From Candidatus Krumholzibacteriia bacterium (GTDB lineage Bacteria > Krumholzibacteriota > Krumholzibacteriia > WVZY01 > JAKEHA01), in contig JAOUHG010000019.1 of the NCBI GenBank assembly GCA_029865265.1, positions 1 through 63,744 of the forward strand: a stretch of DNA of 63,744 nucleotides, read 5' to 3'. Positions within the stretch are counted from its first letter, which is position 1. The number at the start of each line of letters is the position of its first letter. Of the stretch, positions 25,377 through 33,682 are shown piece after piece. The notes beneath the pieces are model-generated. The model worked only from the letters and a program-made list of their open reading frames with translations. It was not told where the DNA came from and did not search any database. Made by a program: the position numbers and the translations under genes.

Positions 25377-27293
25377 GTGGATCGCAAGAAGCCCCCGGTT
25401 CTCACTTCCCCGCGGAAAGTAGGCTTCCTGGTTGCGCTCATGCTGGTCGTTACCGGCCTCGGTGTTGGCTACTTCATCTCGGGTGCCTTCGGTCTGAAAT
25501 GGCACTGGCTCGAACTCGGCGGCCTGTCGCCGACCACGTGGACGTTCAACCTCGACGCGTTCATCGAGGAAATGGTGCCGCTGGTGGCGCTGGTGACCCT
25601 GCTGGCCGTGGCGGCCCACGTGCTGGTTTCCGGCGCGGTCAAGCGCTACACGCGCTACGTCGATTCGGGCACGGAATACAAGCAACTGCTCAAGTCCATC
25701 AAGACCATCGATGATCTCGAGGACGAGGAGCGTCTGGAACAGCTCAAGCAGCACCCCGAACTGCGCGAGTTCCTTCTCGGTTTCAAGACGCGCATGGCGG
25801 CGCGCGAGCGCCAGCTGAAGGAAGGCGAGCGGCGCCCCGTGGCCTCGCGGGAGAACGATGGCGCGGCCCGCAAGCTCCCCGCCGAGTGCGGCATCCTGGT
25901 GAGCGCCATCATGAACGGAAAGGCCGGCTTCTCCGGCGACCTCGCCCTCACCATTCCGGAACTCAAGCAGATTGAGCGCGCGGTTCGCGACAACCTGCCG
26001 GGCGACAGCGCCGCAAGCGCGGAAGTCGAGTCGCTGCGCAGCCGCATCAATACCACGGTGGAAGCGGTGCGCAATCGCAGCGCCGGCATCCGGCGCGACG
26101 TCGACGCCTGCGTCACCGGCGTGCGCGAAATGGAGAAGATGCTCGCGCAGCTCAAGAAGGCCATCGAGAAGAACCAGGAGGCCGCGGTTGCCACCGAGGG
26201 CATTTCCAACGCCGCCAGGCAACTCGACAGCATGGCGGAAGCCCTGACCGGCCTCGGCGAGGAAACCCGCCGCATTGCCATTGCCGCCGCGCTGGAAGTC
26301 AGTGGTGGCGCCGAGGGGCAGTCCATCAAGGTCGCCGAAGAGGTGCGCACCATCGCCACGCGCTTCAACGCCGTCGCGGCGCAGTGGAAGAAGGCGGGCC
26401 CCGCGTTGCGCACCGGCCTTTCCACCATCGAGAAGGGCGTGTCGTCCAACGGCCAGCGCCGCAAGCAACTCGTCGCCTCCGCCGCCAAGGCCACCACCCT
26501 GGCGCAGAAGTGGGGCGAGCGCCTGGTGGCGCTGCAGGAGCAGATCTGCGAACTCGAGCGCGCCGCCGGAATTCAGGCCGACGTGGGCGAGTCCCGCGAG
26601 TGGGGAGCCATCGACGGGGACCTCAACGAGTACGCGCCGGAAGAGACCGTCGAGCCCGACATCCACGAAGAAGAGGACGACAGCTACGAAGCGCCCTCCG
26701 TGGACGAGGACGACGCGGTCGACGAGGCCGAGCCGGAGGCGGTGGAGGAAGAGACGGTTGCCGGTCTGGAGGAGAGCGGAACGGAATCTTTCGAGAATAA
26801 CGCGCCCCCGGCCGTGTTCGAGGAGGAAGCCGGCGAGGACGAGTCCCAGTTCGCGGACATCCCCGGCTTCGAGAAGGAACAGCGCGTGTTCAACGAAGGA
26901 ATCGCGCAGACCCCGGGCGAGCCGGACGACACCGGCGACGGCCTCGAGGTGGAACCGGAATCGTCCGATGTCTACAGCGAAGCCCGCCACCCTGCGCCCT
27001 CCGCCGAAGCTGCGGCCGAGGAGCCCGCGCCCGAAACGTCGTCGCACTCCGACGACGGCTTCCTCACCGGACCGCGCGGCAAGGCGCCCGCCAGGAAGGC
27101 GGCCGAGCCCGAAGCGGAATCCGATCCCGCTCCCAGGCGCCGTCCGCCCATCAAGGTGGTGCCGGTCGAGGTCGACACCGAACCCGAAGAGGACGGCCGC
27201 ATCGATATTGACGCCGAGGTCGAAGAGGATGCCGACGCCCTGGATCTGTACGCGCTGGGCGCGGTGGATTTCGTGGAGGGCGTGCACGCCTGA
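25377..27293 (+). CDS. MCP-like membrane signalling protein with long acidic tail
   Basis: A 638-residue protein. Two transmembrane segments (about 15-38 and 62-86) with only a short external loop, then a helical region and a shortened methyl-accepting-type signalling hairpin (about 290-340; RRIAIAAALEVSGGAEGQSIKVAEEVRTIATRF, matching the AAIEAARAGE/VAEEVR part of MCPs but lacking the QTNLLALN tip). From about 415 the tail is very acidic and low-complexity. It probably organises a chemosensory-like complex with the next gene, six bases downstream. The GTG start has GAAGGAG upstream. Confidence 0.75.
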   Translation: MDRKKPPVLTSPRKVGFLVALMLVVTGLGVGYFISGAFGLKWHWLELGGLSPTTWTFNLDAFIEEMVPLVALVTLLAVAAHVLVSGAVKRYTRYVDSGTEYKQLLKSIKTIDDLEDEERLEQLKQHPELREFLLGFKTRMAARERQLKEGERRPVASRENDGAARKLPAECGILVSAIMNGKAGFSGDLALTIPELKQIERAVRDNLPGDSAASAEVESLRSRINTTVEAVRNRSAGIRRDVDACVTGVREMEKMLAQLKKAIEKNQEAAVATEGISNAARQLDSMAEALTGLGEETRRIAIAAALEVSGGAEGQSIKVAEEVRTIATRFNAVAAQWKKAGPALRTGLSTIEKGVSSNGQRRKQLVASAAKATTLAQKWGERLVALQEQICELERAAGIQADVGESREWGAIDGDLNEYAPEETVEPDIHEEEDDSYEAPSVDEDDAVDEAEPEAVEEETVAGLEESGTESFENNAPPAVFEEEAGEDESQFADIPGFEKEQRVFNEGIAQTPGEPDDTGDGLEVEPESSDVYSEARHPAPSAEAAAEEPAPETSSHSDDGFLTGPRGKAPARKAAEPEAESDPAPRRRPPIKVVPVEVDTEPEEDGRIDIDAEVEEDADALDLYALGAVDFVEGVHA

Positions 27294-27298
27294 TCTGA

Positions 27299-29254
27299 AT
27301 GGACAGTCGCTCGCTATTTGCCCGTCAGGTACGCTCGCAGTGCGAAACGCTCTGCGAGCTTCTGACTTGTCCGGTGGACACGCCGGTTCCGGAAGCGGTG
27401 CTCGAGCGCTGCAAGGTCAGCATCCGCATGCTGGCCGGCAGCATGCTCGTGGTCGACCTGACGGACTGGTCGCGCCTGCTCGGCGCGGTGGAAACCCTGC
27501 TCACCGTGCACGGCGAGCGCAACCTGGGCTGGGACGAGCGCATGGCGCAGGTGATCTTCGAGCTCATCGAGAAGGAAGAGCTGCTCGCCTCGTGCCATGA
27601 GCGCGACGGCGAAGAGGGCGCGCGCAAGTCCATCCCCACCCACGAGGTGGATGCGCTCATCGCCGGTGTCGACGCGCTGCGCGAGGAGTGCGAACACATG
27701 GAGCCCGCGCCGCCGCCGGCACCGCCCGCCGCCGCCAGCCCGGAGCGCCTGGGCAACGTCGCCGCACAGTTGCGCGCCGCCTGCGAACAGGTTCTGGACA
27801 CCATTACATCGGATGCGTGGCAGGGCCGCAACAGCGACGCGGACACCGTCGAAGACCTGCGTCGCGCGCTGGGAACCATCGAGTTCTATGCGCGCGCCAC
27901 CGACCGAATCGTGGCGTCGGTGGAGGAGTCCGTCGTATCGCCTCGCTGCGACCTGGCGCCACTGGAGACCGCGCTCGGGGACTTCGCCACCGAACTCATG
28001 CACGGCTCCGGCCGCGAACTCGCCATTTCCATCACCGGCGCGAGCATCGAGATGGAACCGTCGCTGCTGCCCGCTGCGTACCGGATCCTGCACGCAATGA
28101 TCGGGGACATCTTCGAAAGGTGCACCGAGGGGCGGATCGAGGTTGCGGTCACGGTTGAAGACCGGCGCGGTGCGTTGCACTGGACGGTCGCCGACAACGG
28201 AGAAAACTTCCTGTCCGATTCGCGGCTCGACCACGAGGACCAGCTCGCGTTCTACCCGGGGCTGCGGCACGTGGTTCGCACGCTCAAGGAACACCACGGC
28301 ACACTGGCCGTGGAGCCCGGCGCGGGCCGGCAGGCGCGCTTCGAGTTTTCGCTGCCCGCATCCACCCAGGCCGAGTCGCTGGTGGTGTGGGAGCACGCGG
28401 GCCGCACCTTCTCGGCACGGGCCGCGCAGGTGGTGAAGGTGGTTCCATCCAACGCCGACATCCGGCGCGAGAACGCCTACGGGGAGCACATGCTCATCGA
28501 CGGTCGCAAGATCCCGCTCATAAAGCTGGACGTCCTGTTTCCGGAGGCGCCCTCGACCGGGGCGCGCATCGCCATACTCGGCGCCCTGGAGAAGAACGTC
28601 GCGTTCTACGTGCCGGACGACGGGTTGACCCAGGTCGGGGTGGTGCTGGGGGATTCGATTCCGGTGTGGAAGGGTGCCCCGCACGAAGTGGCGCGCGTGG
28701 ATGGCCGCCGGGTGCCGCTGCTGGACGCGGACGATCTGCTGCGCGGCTACCTGTCGATTACCGGCACGGTGAGCTACGAAACCATGTCGTCGAGCGGCGT
28801 ACAGGATCCGCTGGATATCTATGCGTCGGGGAGCATGTCGGGCGAAGAGCCCGTCGATGGAGAAGGGGCTGCGGCCGACGTGGGCGACGAGATCGAGATT
28901 CTTATCATCGAACAGAGCGAGGCGACACGAAACGCCTTCACGGACATTCTTGCGCGGCAGCGCCTGCGCGCGTCGTTTGCGGGAGACGTGGAGGAGGCCC
29001 TGGGCCTGATTCGTCTCAAGGAGCCGCGCGTGATCATAAGCGAGTTCCGGATTCCGACCATGGCCGCCAAGCGCATCGTGGACTCGCTGCGCAAGGAGGG
29101 ACTTGCCATCCCCGTGCTGGTCACGACGTCGCAGTCCGGCAAGACCGCCGACCTCCTGGTGGAGAAGCTCGGCGCGTCGGGTTACCTGAGCAAGCCGCTG
29201 ACGTCGTCCCAGGTGGCGTCGCAGCTCTCAGGGTTTCTGGGAGTGGTGCATTAG
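27299..29254 (+). CDS. CheA-like scaffold with degenerate HPt, ATPase, CheW and receiver domains
   Basis: A 651-residue multidomain protein. Residues 1-105 resemble an HPt domain, but the phosphorylatable His is Arg43 and the following Lys is Ala46 (SIRMLAGS). About 230-350 is a HATPase-like fold with a weak N box and DNGENF. About 355-475 is CheW-like. About 535-651 is a receiver whose phospho-Asp is Glu582 (IISEFRIPTM) and whose acidic pocket is Glu-Gln (IIEQSE). Every catalytic or phosphorylation position seen is altered, so it is likely a non-phosphorylating scaffold or pseudokinase. It lies six bases after the MCP-like gene. Confidence 0.75.
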   Translation: MDSRSLFARQVRSQCETLCELLTCPVDTPVPEAVLERCKVSIRMLAGSMLVVDLTDWSRLLGAVETLLTVHGERNLGWDERMAQVIFELIEKEELLASCHERDGEEGARKSIPTHEVDALIAGVDALREECEHMEPAPPPAPPAAASPERLGNVAAQLRAACEQVLDTITSDAWQGRNSDADTVEDLRRALGTIEFYARATDRIVASVEESVVSPRCDLAPLETALGDFATELMHGSGRELAISITGASIEMEPSLLPAAYRILHAMIGDIFERCTEGRIEVAVTVEDRRGALHWTVADNGENFLSDSRLDHEDQLAFYPGLRHVVRTLKEHHGTLAVEPGAGRQARFEFSLPASTQAESLVVWEHAGRTFSARAAQVVKVVPSNADIRRENAYGEHMLIDGRKIPLIKLDVLFPEAPSTGARIAILGALEKNVAFYVPDDGLTQVGVVLGDSIPVWKGAPHEVARVDGRRVPLLDADDLLRGYLSITGTVSYETMSSSGVQDPLDIYASGSMSGEEPVDGEGAAADVGDEIEILIIEQSEATRNAFTDILARQRLRASFAGDVEEALGLIRLKEPRVIISEFRIPTMAAKRIVDSLRKEGLAIPVLVTTSQSGKTADLLVEKLGASGYLSKPLTSSQVASQLSGFLGVVH

Positions 29255-29383
29255 GAACCTGCAGGGTACCGAGCCATCCGCCGATTGCGTTTGACGGTGG
29301 CTCACGGTGCAAACTGCCCGCCGCGGGGCCCCATGGGGCGCGGGGTAACGGTGTAACTGCTTGTAAATACAGGCAGATGCATT

Positions 29384-29398
29384 TGGTACGCTTCGTGC
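29384..29398 (+). promoter_or_regulatory. second sigma-54-type -24/-12 promoter
   Basis: TGGTACGCTTCGTGC matches the sigma-54 consensus at 13 of 15 positions counting free spacer bases, with GG and GC correctly spaced. It lies 66 bases before the ATG of the excisionase-type gene in a 209-base gap. Confidence 0.5.
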
Positions 29399-29463
29399 TT
29401 TTGATTTGTCAGCCTCGGGGTGGGAACTCAGGCAGCACCGTCAACGAGAAGGATGGCGCAAAG

Positions 29464-29688
29464 ATGAGCAAGTGGAGAGACACCGACTACTCGAGCATCG
29501 TGATCGGCGGTGCCGAAGACCAGGACGTTGTGATGACGTCGGTTGAGGCCGCCGAGTATCTGAAGATGCACGTGAAGACCGTGTGCCGGCTCGCCAAGGA
29601 ACGCAAGATTCCGGCGAAGAAGGTTGGCAGCGAGTGGAGGTTCCTGAAGAGCGTGCTCGACAAGTGGTTGGCGCAAGAGGTCGTGTAA
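29464..29688 (+). CDS. excisionase-type helix-turn-helix DNA-binding protein
   Basis: A 74-residue protein dominated by an HTH_17/MerR-like winged helix (MTSVEAAEYLKMHVKTVCRLAKERKIPAKKVGSEWRFLKSVLDKWL). The short N-terminus is charged. This fold often acts as a small DNA-binding adaptor. It opens the stretch that continues with the STAS/HD-GYP genes and may regulate them; no phage genes are nearby. AAGGATGG lies 14 bases upstream of the ATG. Confidence 0.8.
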   Translation: MSKWRDTDYSSIVIGGAEDQDVVMTSVEAAEYLKMHVKTVCRLAKERKIPAKKVGSEWRFLKSVLDKWLAQEVV

Positions 29689-29748
29689 CGACCGAAAGGT
29701 TCCTCCGAACTCCATCGCGCCCTCGGGCGATGCGTGCCGGGAGTCCTC

Positions 29749-31506
29749 ATGCCGCCAAAGACAACGATCGAGAAGCTCTCGTCGTCCGTACCGGACGTCA
29801 CAGTATTCAAGATCACGGGGACTCTCGGCTTCCACGAAAAGACAGTTCTGGAACGTCTGTTCAACGAGTGCAACCGGCGGGGGTTGGCTCGTGTCCTCTT
29901 TGAGGTTTCCGAGCTCGAGTCCCTGGGAGGCGGTTGCGCCAGCATCATTCGCGATGAGGCCAAGCAGGGCCGCATCGCGATTGGTCTGGTAGGGGCCCGT
30001 CGCACCGTTCTCAAGTTCCTCAAGAAAGAAGACGCACCGCGCATCGTGGTGGCGGAGTCGGTCGACGAGGCCACCCCGCACGTGCTGCGCATGGCGCTGG
30101 CCCACGAGGCGCACGCCGACCCGGACGTGGACTCCGACGACGCGCTGCTGTCCAACCTGGAGGAGATCCTCGAGCTGGGCGACGCGCCCGCCGACGAGGA
30201 AGACGCGGAGGTGGCGCTGGACGCCGAGAACGCCGAAGCCGGGGTGGACGTCCGGGCCGAACCCGAACCCGCGCCGGAAGCGCCGCAGCCCGAGCCGGAG
30301 CAACCGCGCAGACGGTCACCCGCCGAGCGGCGCGCGGCGGAAGCGGCCGGCGAGGAGTCGGCGGCGGCCCCGAAGGCGCCCGCCGGCGCGGAAGCGCCCT
30401 CCAAGGACCTGCAGAAGCGGGTGGTGCAGTACAACACCCTCTTCTCCATCAACTCCGAGTTCCACCGCTTCCAGGACCGCAAGAGCCTGCTGGACGCGTT
30501 CCTGCTCACCGCCATCGCCCAGTTCGGCGTGGAGAGCGCGGTGTTCATGGAGCGCAACCGCGGCTACTTCGTGCCCGTCGCCATGAAGGGCATCGAGCCC
30601 GGTGAGCTGCGCGGCTTCGCGGTGTCCGAGGAGCAGCTCAAGATCAAGACCTGGAAGAAGGAAGTGGAAGTGCAGACGGTGGAGAAGTCGCGCTTCGGCG
30701 ACGACGTCAAGGCGCCGCTGCTGGCGCTGGGCTGCACCTACGTGGTGCCCTTCATCGTCCACGGCGACATCCGCGGCATCGTGCTGCTGGGACGGCCCAT
30801 CAAGAACGAACTGGACGCCAGCAACACCGAGTTCCTCAAGATCATGATCAACCAGGCCGCCATCGCCTACGAGAGCATGTCGCGCTTCGAGGAGGAGAAC
30901 GAGCGCACGCTGGGTATCGTGCAGACGCTGATCTCCCTCATCGAGGAGAACACGCTGGCCCGCGGCAACACCAACCTGGTGACCAACTACGTCTTCGCGC
31001 TGGCCACGCGCCAGCACTACCCGCAGGAATACCTGCGCGATCTCATGTACGGAACGGTGCTGCGCGACATCGGCATGATCAAGGTCAGCGATCTCATCGT
31101 GCGCAGCCCGCGCGAACTCATGCCCGAAGAGTGGGAGATCATCAAGCAGCACCCCACCGACGGCTCCAAGATGCTGACCAACATGAAGTTCTCCAGCCAC
31201 GTGACCGACATCGTGCTGCACCACCACGAGCGCTTCAACGGTGAGGGTTACCCAAACGGCAAACAGGGGCAGGATATCCCGCTGGGCGCGCGCATCGTTT
31301 CGGTGGTGGAGAGTTACGCGGCCATGCTGCAGGAGCGACCCACCCGGCCCGCATTGTCCCGCGAGGAGGCGTTGAACACGCTCAAGGAAAACTGGGGCAT
31401 GCGTTACGACCCCGAGGTGGTGCGCGGTTTCATTGAACTTCTGGAGGAGGAGATCCGGTCCGGCAAGAATCTGCACGAGAAGAAGTTTGCCATGTTCAGT
31501 GTTTGA
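29749..31506 (+). CDS. STAS-GAF-HD-GYP protein with degenerate catalytic HD
   Basis: A 585-residue protein: STAS-like domain (1-105; VTVFKITGTLGFHEKTVLERLF), an acidic and Pro/Ala-rich linker (about 120-215), a GAF domain (about 225-385) and an HD-GYP domain (about 395-575). The first HD His is Arg439 (VLRDIGMIKV in place of HDIGK), although HHHERFNGEGYP is present. Loss of this metal ligand argues against normal c-di-GMP hydrolysis and for a binding or regulatory role. The ATG at 29749 is chosen (GGGAG upstream) over GTG 29734. The response regulator follows by eight bases. Confidence 0.82.
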   Translation: MPPKTTIEKLSSSVPDVTVFKITGTLGFHEKTVLERLFNECNRRGLARVLFEVSELESLGGGCASIIRDEAKQGRIAIGLVGARRTVLKFLKKEDAPRIVVAESVDEATPHVLRMALAHEAHADPDVDSDDALLSNLEEILELGDAPADEEDAEVALDAENAEAGVDVRAEPEPAPEAPQPEPEQPRRRSPAERRAAEAAGEESAAAPKAPAGAEAPSKDLQKRVVQYNTLFSINSEFHRFQDRKSLLDAFLLTAIAQFGVESAVFMERNRGYFVPVAMKGIEPGELRGFAVSEEQLKIKTWKKEVEVQTVEKSRFGDDVKAPLLALGCTYVVPFIVHGDIRGIVLLGRPIKNELDASNTEFLKIMINQAAIAYESMSRFEEENERTLGIVQTLISLIEENTLARGNTNLVTNYVFALATRQHYPQEYLRDLMYGTVLRDIGMIKVSDLIVRSPRELMPEEWEIIKQHPTDGSKMLTNMKFSSHVTDIVLHHHERFNGEGYPNGKQGQDIPLGARIVSVVESYAAMLQERPTRPALSREEALNTLKENWGMRYDPEVVRGFIELLEEEIRSGKNLHEKKFAMFSV

Positions 31507-31514
31507 GGGGAGAC

Positions 31515-33053
31515 ATGAGCACACCCATACTGATCGTCGATGACGATCCAAAAATACTCGAAGTGGTCGGGGTATCGCTGGAGCGCCGCGGCTACGACGT
31601 GCGCACCGCGCGCAGCGGCCGCGAGGCACTGCGGCGGGCCGCGGAGACGCCACCGGACCTGGTCATCCTGGACCTTGGCCTGCCCGATATGAACGGCATG
31701 CAGGTGCTGGCGCGCGTGCGCGAGGGCGGCAATCCGCCGGTGCTGTTCCTCTCCGCCGAGACCGACGTGGGCGTGCGCCTGGAGGCGCTGAGCCGTGGCG
31801 CCGAGGACTTCCTGGTCAAGCCCATCTCCCTGGAGGAACTCCACGCCAAGATTACAGGCTGTCTCAAGCGCCACGCGCGCCTGCGCTCGCTGGGAGAACG
31901 CAACCAGGTGCTCGAAGCGGAATTGGAAAAGGGCGCGGAGAAGGCGGCGCGGGAATTCAAGCGCCACCTGCTCTCCATGCGCACGTTGCTGTCCATGTCC
32001 CACGACCTCAACCGGGCCATGCAATCCGACGAGCTGGTCAAGGTGGCGTCACTGACGCTGCTGGGCGAGTTGAAGGTGTCGAGCATGGCGCTGTTCGGGG
32101 TGGAGCGCGAGAACGCCCCGGACTTTCGCCTGCTGGGCGTGAAGGGCTTCGATGCAAAGCGCTTCGACGGCATGACCGTGGCGCGAACCTCGCCGTTCAC
32201 GGAAATGCTCGCCCAGGAGACGCACGCGGTGCGCATCGCCCGCAATTCCGACCAGCGCTGGGTGAAGAATCTGCCCGACCTGCGCCTGGCGGTGTTCGAA
32301 TACGCCACGCCCATCATGGTGCGCGGAAAGATGAAGGGCGTGATCTTCACCGGACCCAAGCTGACCGGTGACGATTACAGCGAGTACGAGCTGGACATCA
32401 TTACCATCATCGCCAACTCGGTGGGCATCGGCATGCAGAACGCCAGCCTGATCACGCAGCTGCAGACCACCTATGTCTCCACGCTGCGCTCGCTGATTTC
32501 CATCATCGAGGCCAAGGATCCCTACACCAAGGGGCACACCGAGCGCGTGGCGTCATACTCGGTGGCGTTGGCCACGCGCATGGGCCTCACCGGCGGCGAC
32601 ATCAAGCGCATCATGTTCGCGGCCCTCATGCACGACATCGGCAAGATGGGCGTGCTGGACGAGATCGTCAACAAGCCGGGCGCGCTCACCGAGGCGGAAT
32701 GGGAACTGATGCGCGCGCACCCGGTGGTGGGCGCGGGCATCGTGGAGAAGATGGAGTTCCTCACCGGCACCGCCGACATCGTGCGCCACCACCACGAGAG
32801 CTGGAACGGCAAGGGCTACCCGGACGGGCTGCGCGGCGAGGACATCCCGCTGGGTGCGCGCATCGTCACGGTGGCCGACAGCTTCGACGCCATGACCACC
32901 GACCGCCCCTACCGCAAGGCGCTCACCTTCGACGAGGCCATCGAGCGCCTAGAAGGATCCGCCGGCGTGCAGTTCGACGCCGAGCTGGTGAAGGTGTTCG
33001 TGAAGTATATCCGCGAGAAAGAGCGCGCCGAAGCGGCGGTGTGCGAAGACTGA
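31515..33053 (+). CDS. response regulator with GAF and intact HD-GYP c-di-GMP phosphodiesterase domain
   Basis: A 512-residue protein: receiver domain (1-118; ILIVDDD, phospho-acceptor Asp53 in LVILDLGLPDM, Lys in FLVKPIS), coiled coil, GAF domain (about 165-320) and an HD-GYP domain with His373-Asp374 in MHDIGKMG, HHHESWNGKGYPDG and TVADSFDAMTTDRPYR. All expected catalytic residues are present, so it should hydrolyse c-di-GMP when phosphorylated. It is the catalytic counterpart of the upstream degenerate protein. No cognate kinase is nearby. Confidence 0.92.
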   Translation: MSTPILIVDDDPKILEVVGVSLERRGYDVRTARSGREALRRAAETPPDLVILDLGLPDMNGMQVLARVREGGNPPVLFLSAETDVGVRLEALSRGAEDFLVKPISLEELHAKITGCLKRHARLRSLGERNQVLEAELEKGAEKAAREFKRHLLSMRTLLSMSHDLNRAMQSDELVKVASLTLLGELKVSSMALFGVERENAPDFRLLGVKGFDAKRFDGMTVARTSPFTEMLAQETHAVRIARNSDQRWVKNLPDLRLAVFEYATPIMVRGKMKGVIFTGPKLTGDDYSEYELDIITIIANSVGIGMQNASLITQLQTTYVSTLRSLISIIEAKDPYTKGHTERVASYSVALATRMGLTGGDIKRIMFAALMHDIGKMGVLDEIVNKPGALTEAEWELMRAHPVVGAGIVEKMEFLTGTADIVRHHHESWNGKGYPDGLRGEDIPLGARIVTVADSFDAMTTDRPYRKALTFDEAIERLEGSAGVQFDAELVKVFVKYIREKERAEAAVCED

Positions 33054-33060
33054 TTCTGTC

Positions 33061-33100
33061 AACGCGGTTGAAGATTGACGGCCCGTTCGTCAACCGCGTT
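33061..33100 (+). terminator. inverted repeat after the HD-GYP gene
   Basis: AACGCGGTTGA 33061-33071 and TCAACCGCGTT 33090-33100 are perfectly complementary, and an inner stem TTGACG/CGTCAA overlaps them. It begins eight bases after the stop. There is no clear T-run, so termination efficiency is uncertain. Confidence 0.5.
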
Positions 33101-33224
33101 CACACCTCGCCGATGGCGCGGCGCCGGGTTTCAGGCTCCGTGTCATCTTCTTCCCTCCCGTAACCTTACACACGGCAATCGATTGACGGCGACGTTGCGT
33201 TCGTCGCAGCGCTCGTGCAGTTTA

Positions 33225-33239
33225 TGGCACCGCGCTTGC
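33225..33239 (+). promoter_or_regulatory. third sigma-54-type -24/-12 promoter
   Basis: TGGCACCGCGCTTGC matches the consensus TGGCACGNNNNTTGC except for one base (C for G at position 7). The predicted start near 33251 lies 430 bases before the next protein gene, directly ahead of a highly structured region. Confidence 0.6.
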
Positions 33240-33250
33240 CATAGACCGAG

Positions 33251-33592
33251 GCATCCATGACCGGCCTCGACACGGAGCAACGGCGGCGCGTGTGGTTGCG
33301 GTGAGAGAAGGGTGAGTCGCCGTTGCTCCGGCGCGGGCCACTGCGTGACAGGGAAGAGGGAGCGGGGGTGCGGCGGAAACGGGAGGAGTCGTCGCGCTCA
33401 GCGGGCCCGATTCGACCAAGCGAGCCTTTGCCCCGGCGATGAGCCGGATCCGAGCGTGTGCAGCCAGCCCGCGAGTCTGGGCGTGCAACACGAGTACCCC
33501 ACTCGGGGCTGACGCCGGGGACAGAGTTTCGCAAGGCCGGCTCGACGCCCGTCGCTCCCTCTTTCTTCTTACGTCCGGCCCGCGGCCGGACG
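33251..33592 (+). ncRNA. candidate structured noncoding RNA downstream of the sigma-54 site
   Basis: There is no credible gene in this stretch. Stems: GGAGCAACGGCG 33274-33285 with CGCCGTTGCTCC 33318-33329 (12 bp, perfect); a long-range closing stem 33351-33364 (GGGAAGAGGGAGCG) with 33553-33566 (14 bp with two G-U); CCGGC-GATGA-GCCGG at 33433-33447; CGAGT-ACCCC-ACTCG near 33491-33505; and the perfect hairpin CGTCCGGCC-CGC-GGCCGGACG 33572-33592. RNase P, tmRNA and SRP signatures were looked for and not found. It may be a trans-acting RNA or a long leader of the M16 gene. Confidence 0.5.
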
Positions 33593-33607
33593 CAAGTATC
33601 TACCGGC

Positions 33608-33637
33608 TTGTCGCCATTCCGTCTCTACGCTTATAGT
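33608..33637 (+). promoter_or_regulatory. promoter TTGTCG-18-TATAGT of the M16 gene
   Basis: TTGTCG 33608-33613 and TATAGT 33632-33637 with an 18-base spacer, about 40 bases before the M16 ATG. It would allow the peptidase to be expressed independently of the upstream sigma-54 transcript. Confidence 0.5.
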
Positions 33638-33682
33638 CGGGGTCTCGAAGCCAACCGATCCCCATCAGCAAGGATTTCACCC

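Noticed and set aside
25356-27287. Long leftward frame of 643 codons opposite the MCP-like gene
   Set aside because: It is antisense to a gene with membrane segments, MCP motifs and a ribosome site; composition is typical of a shadow frame.
33296-33450. Possible cobalamin riboswitch
   Set aside because: GGCCACTG, GGGAAG and GAGCC fragments resemble parts of the B12 riboswitch, but the full core (GCTGNCCCCGC-ACTG and GGAGACCTGCC) is absent and the downstream M16 peptidase is not a B12-related gene.
33480-33566. Possible tmRNA or tRNA-like 3' end
   Set aside because: A GGCTCGACGCCC stretch before the stem resembles a T-arm, but the T-stem does not pair, there is no CCA and no tmRNA 5' consensus.
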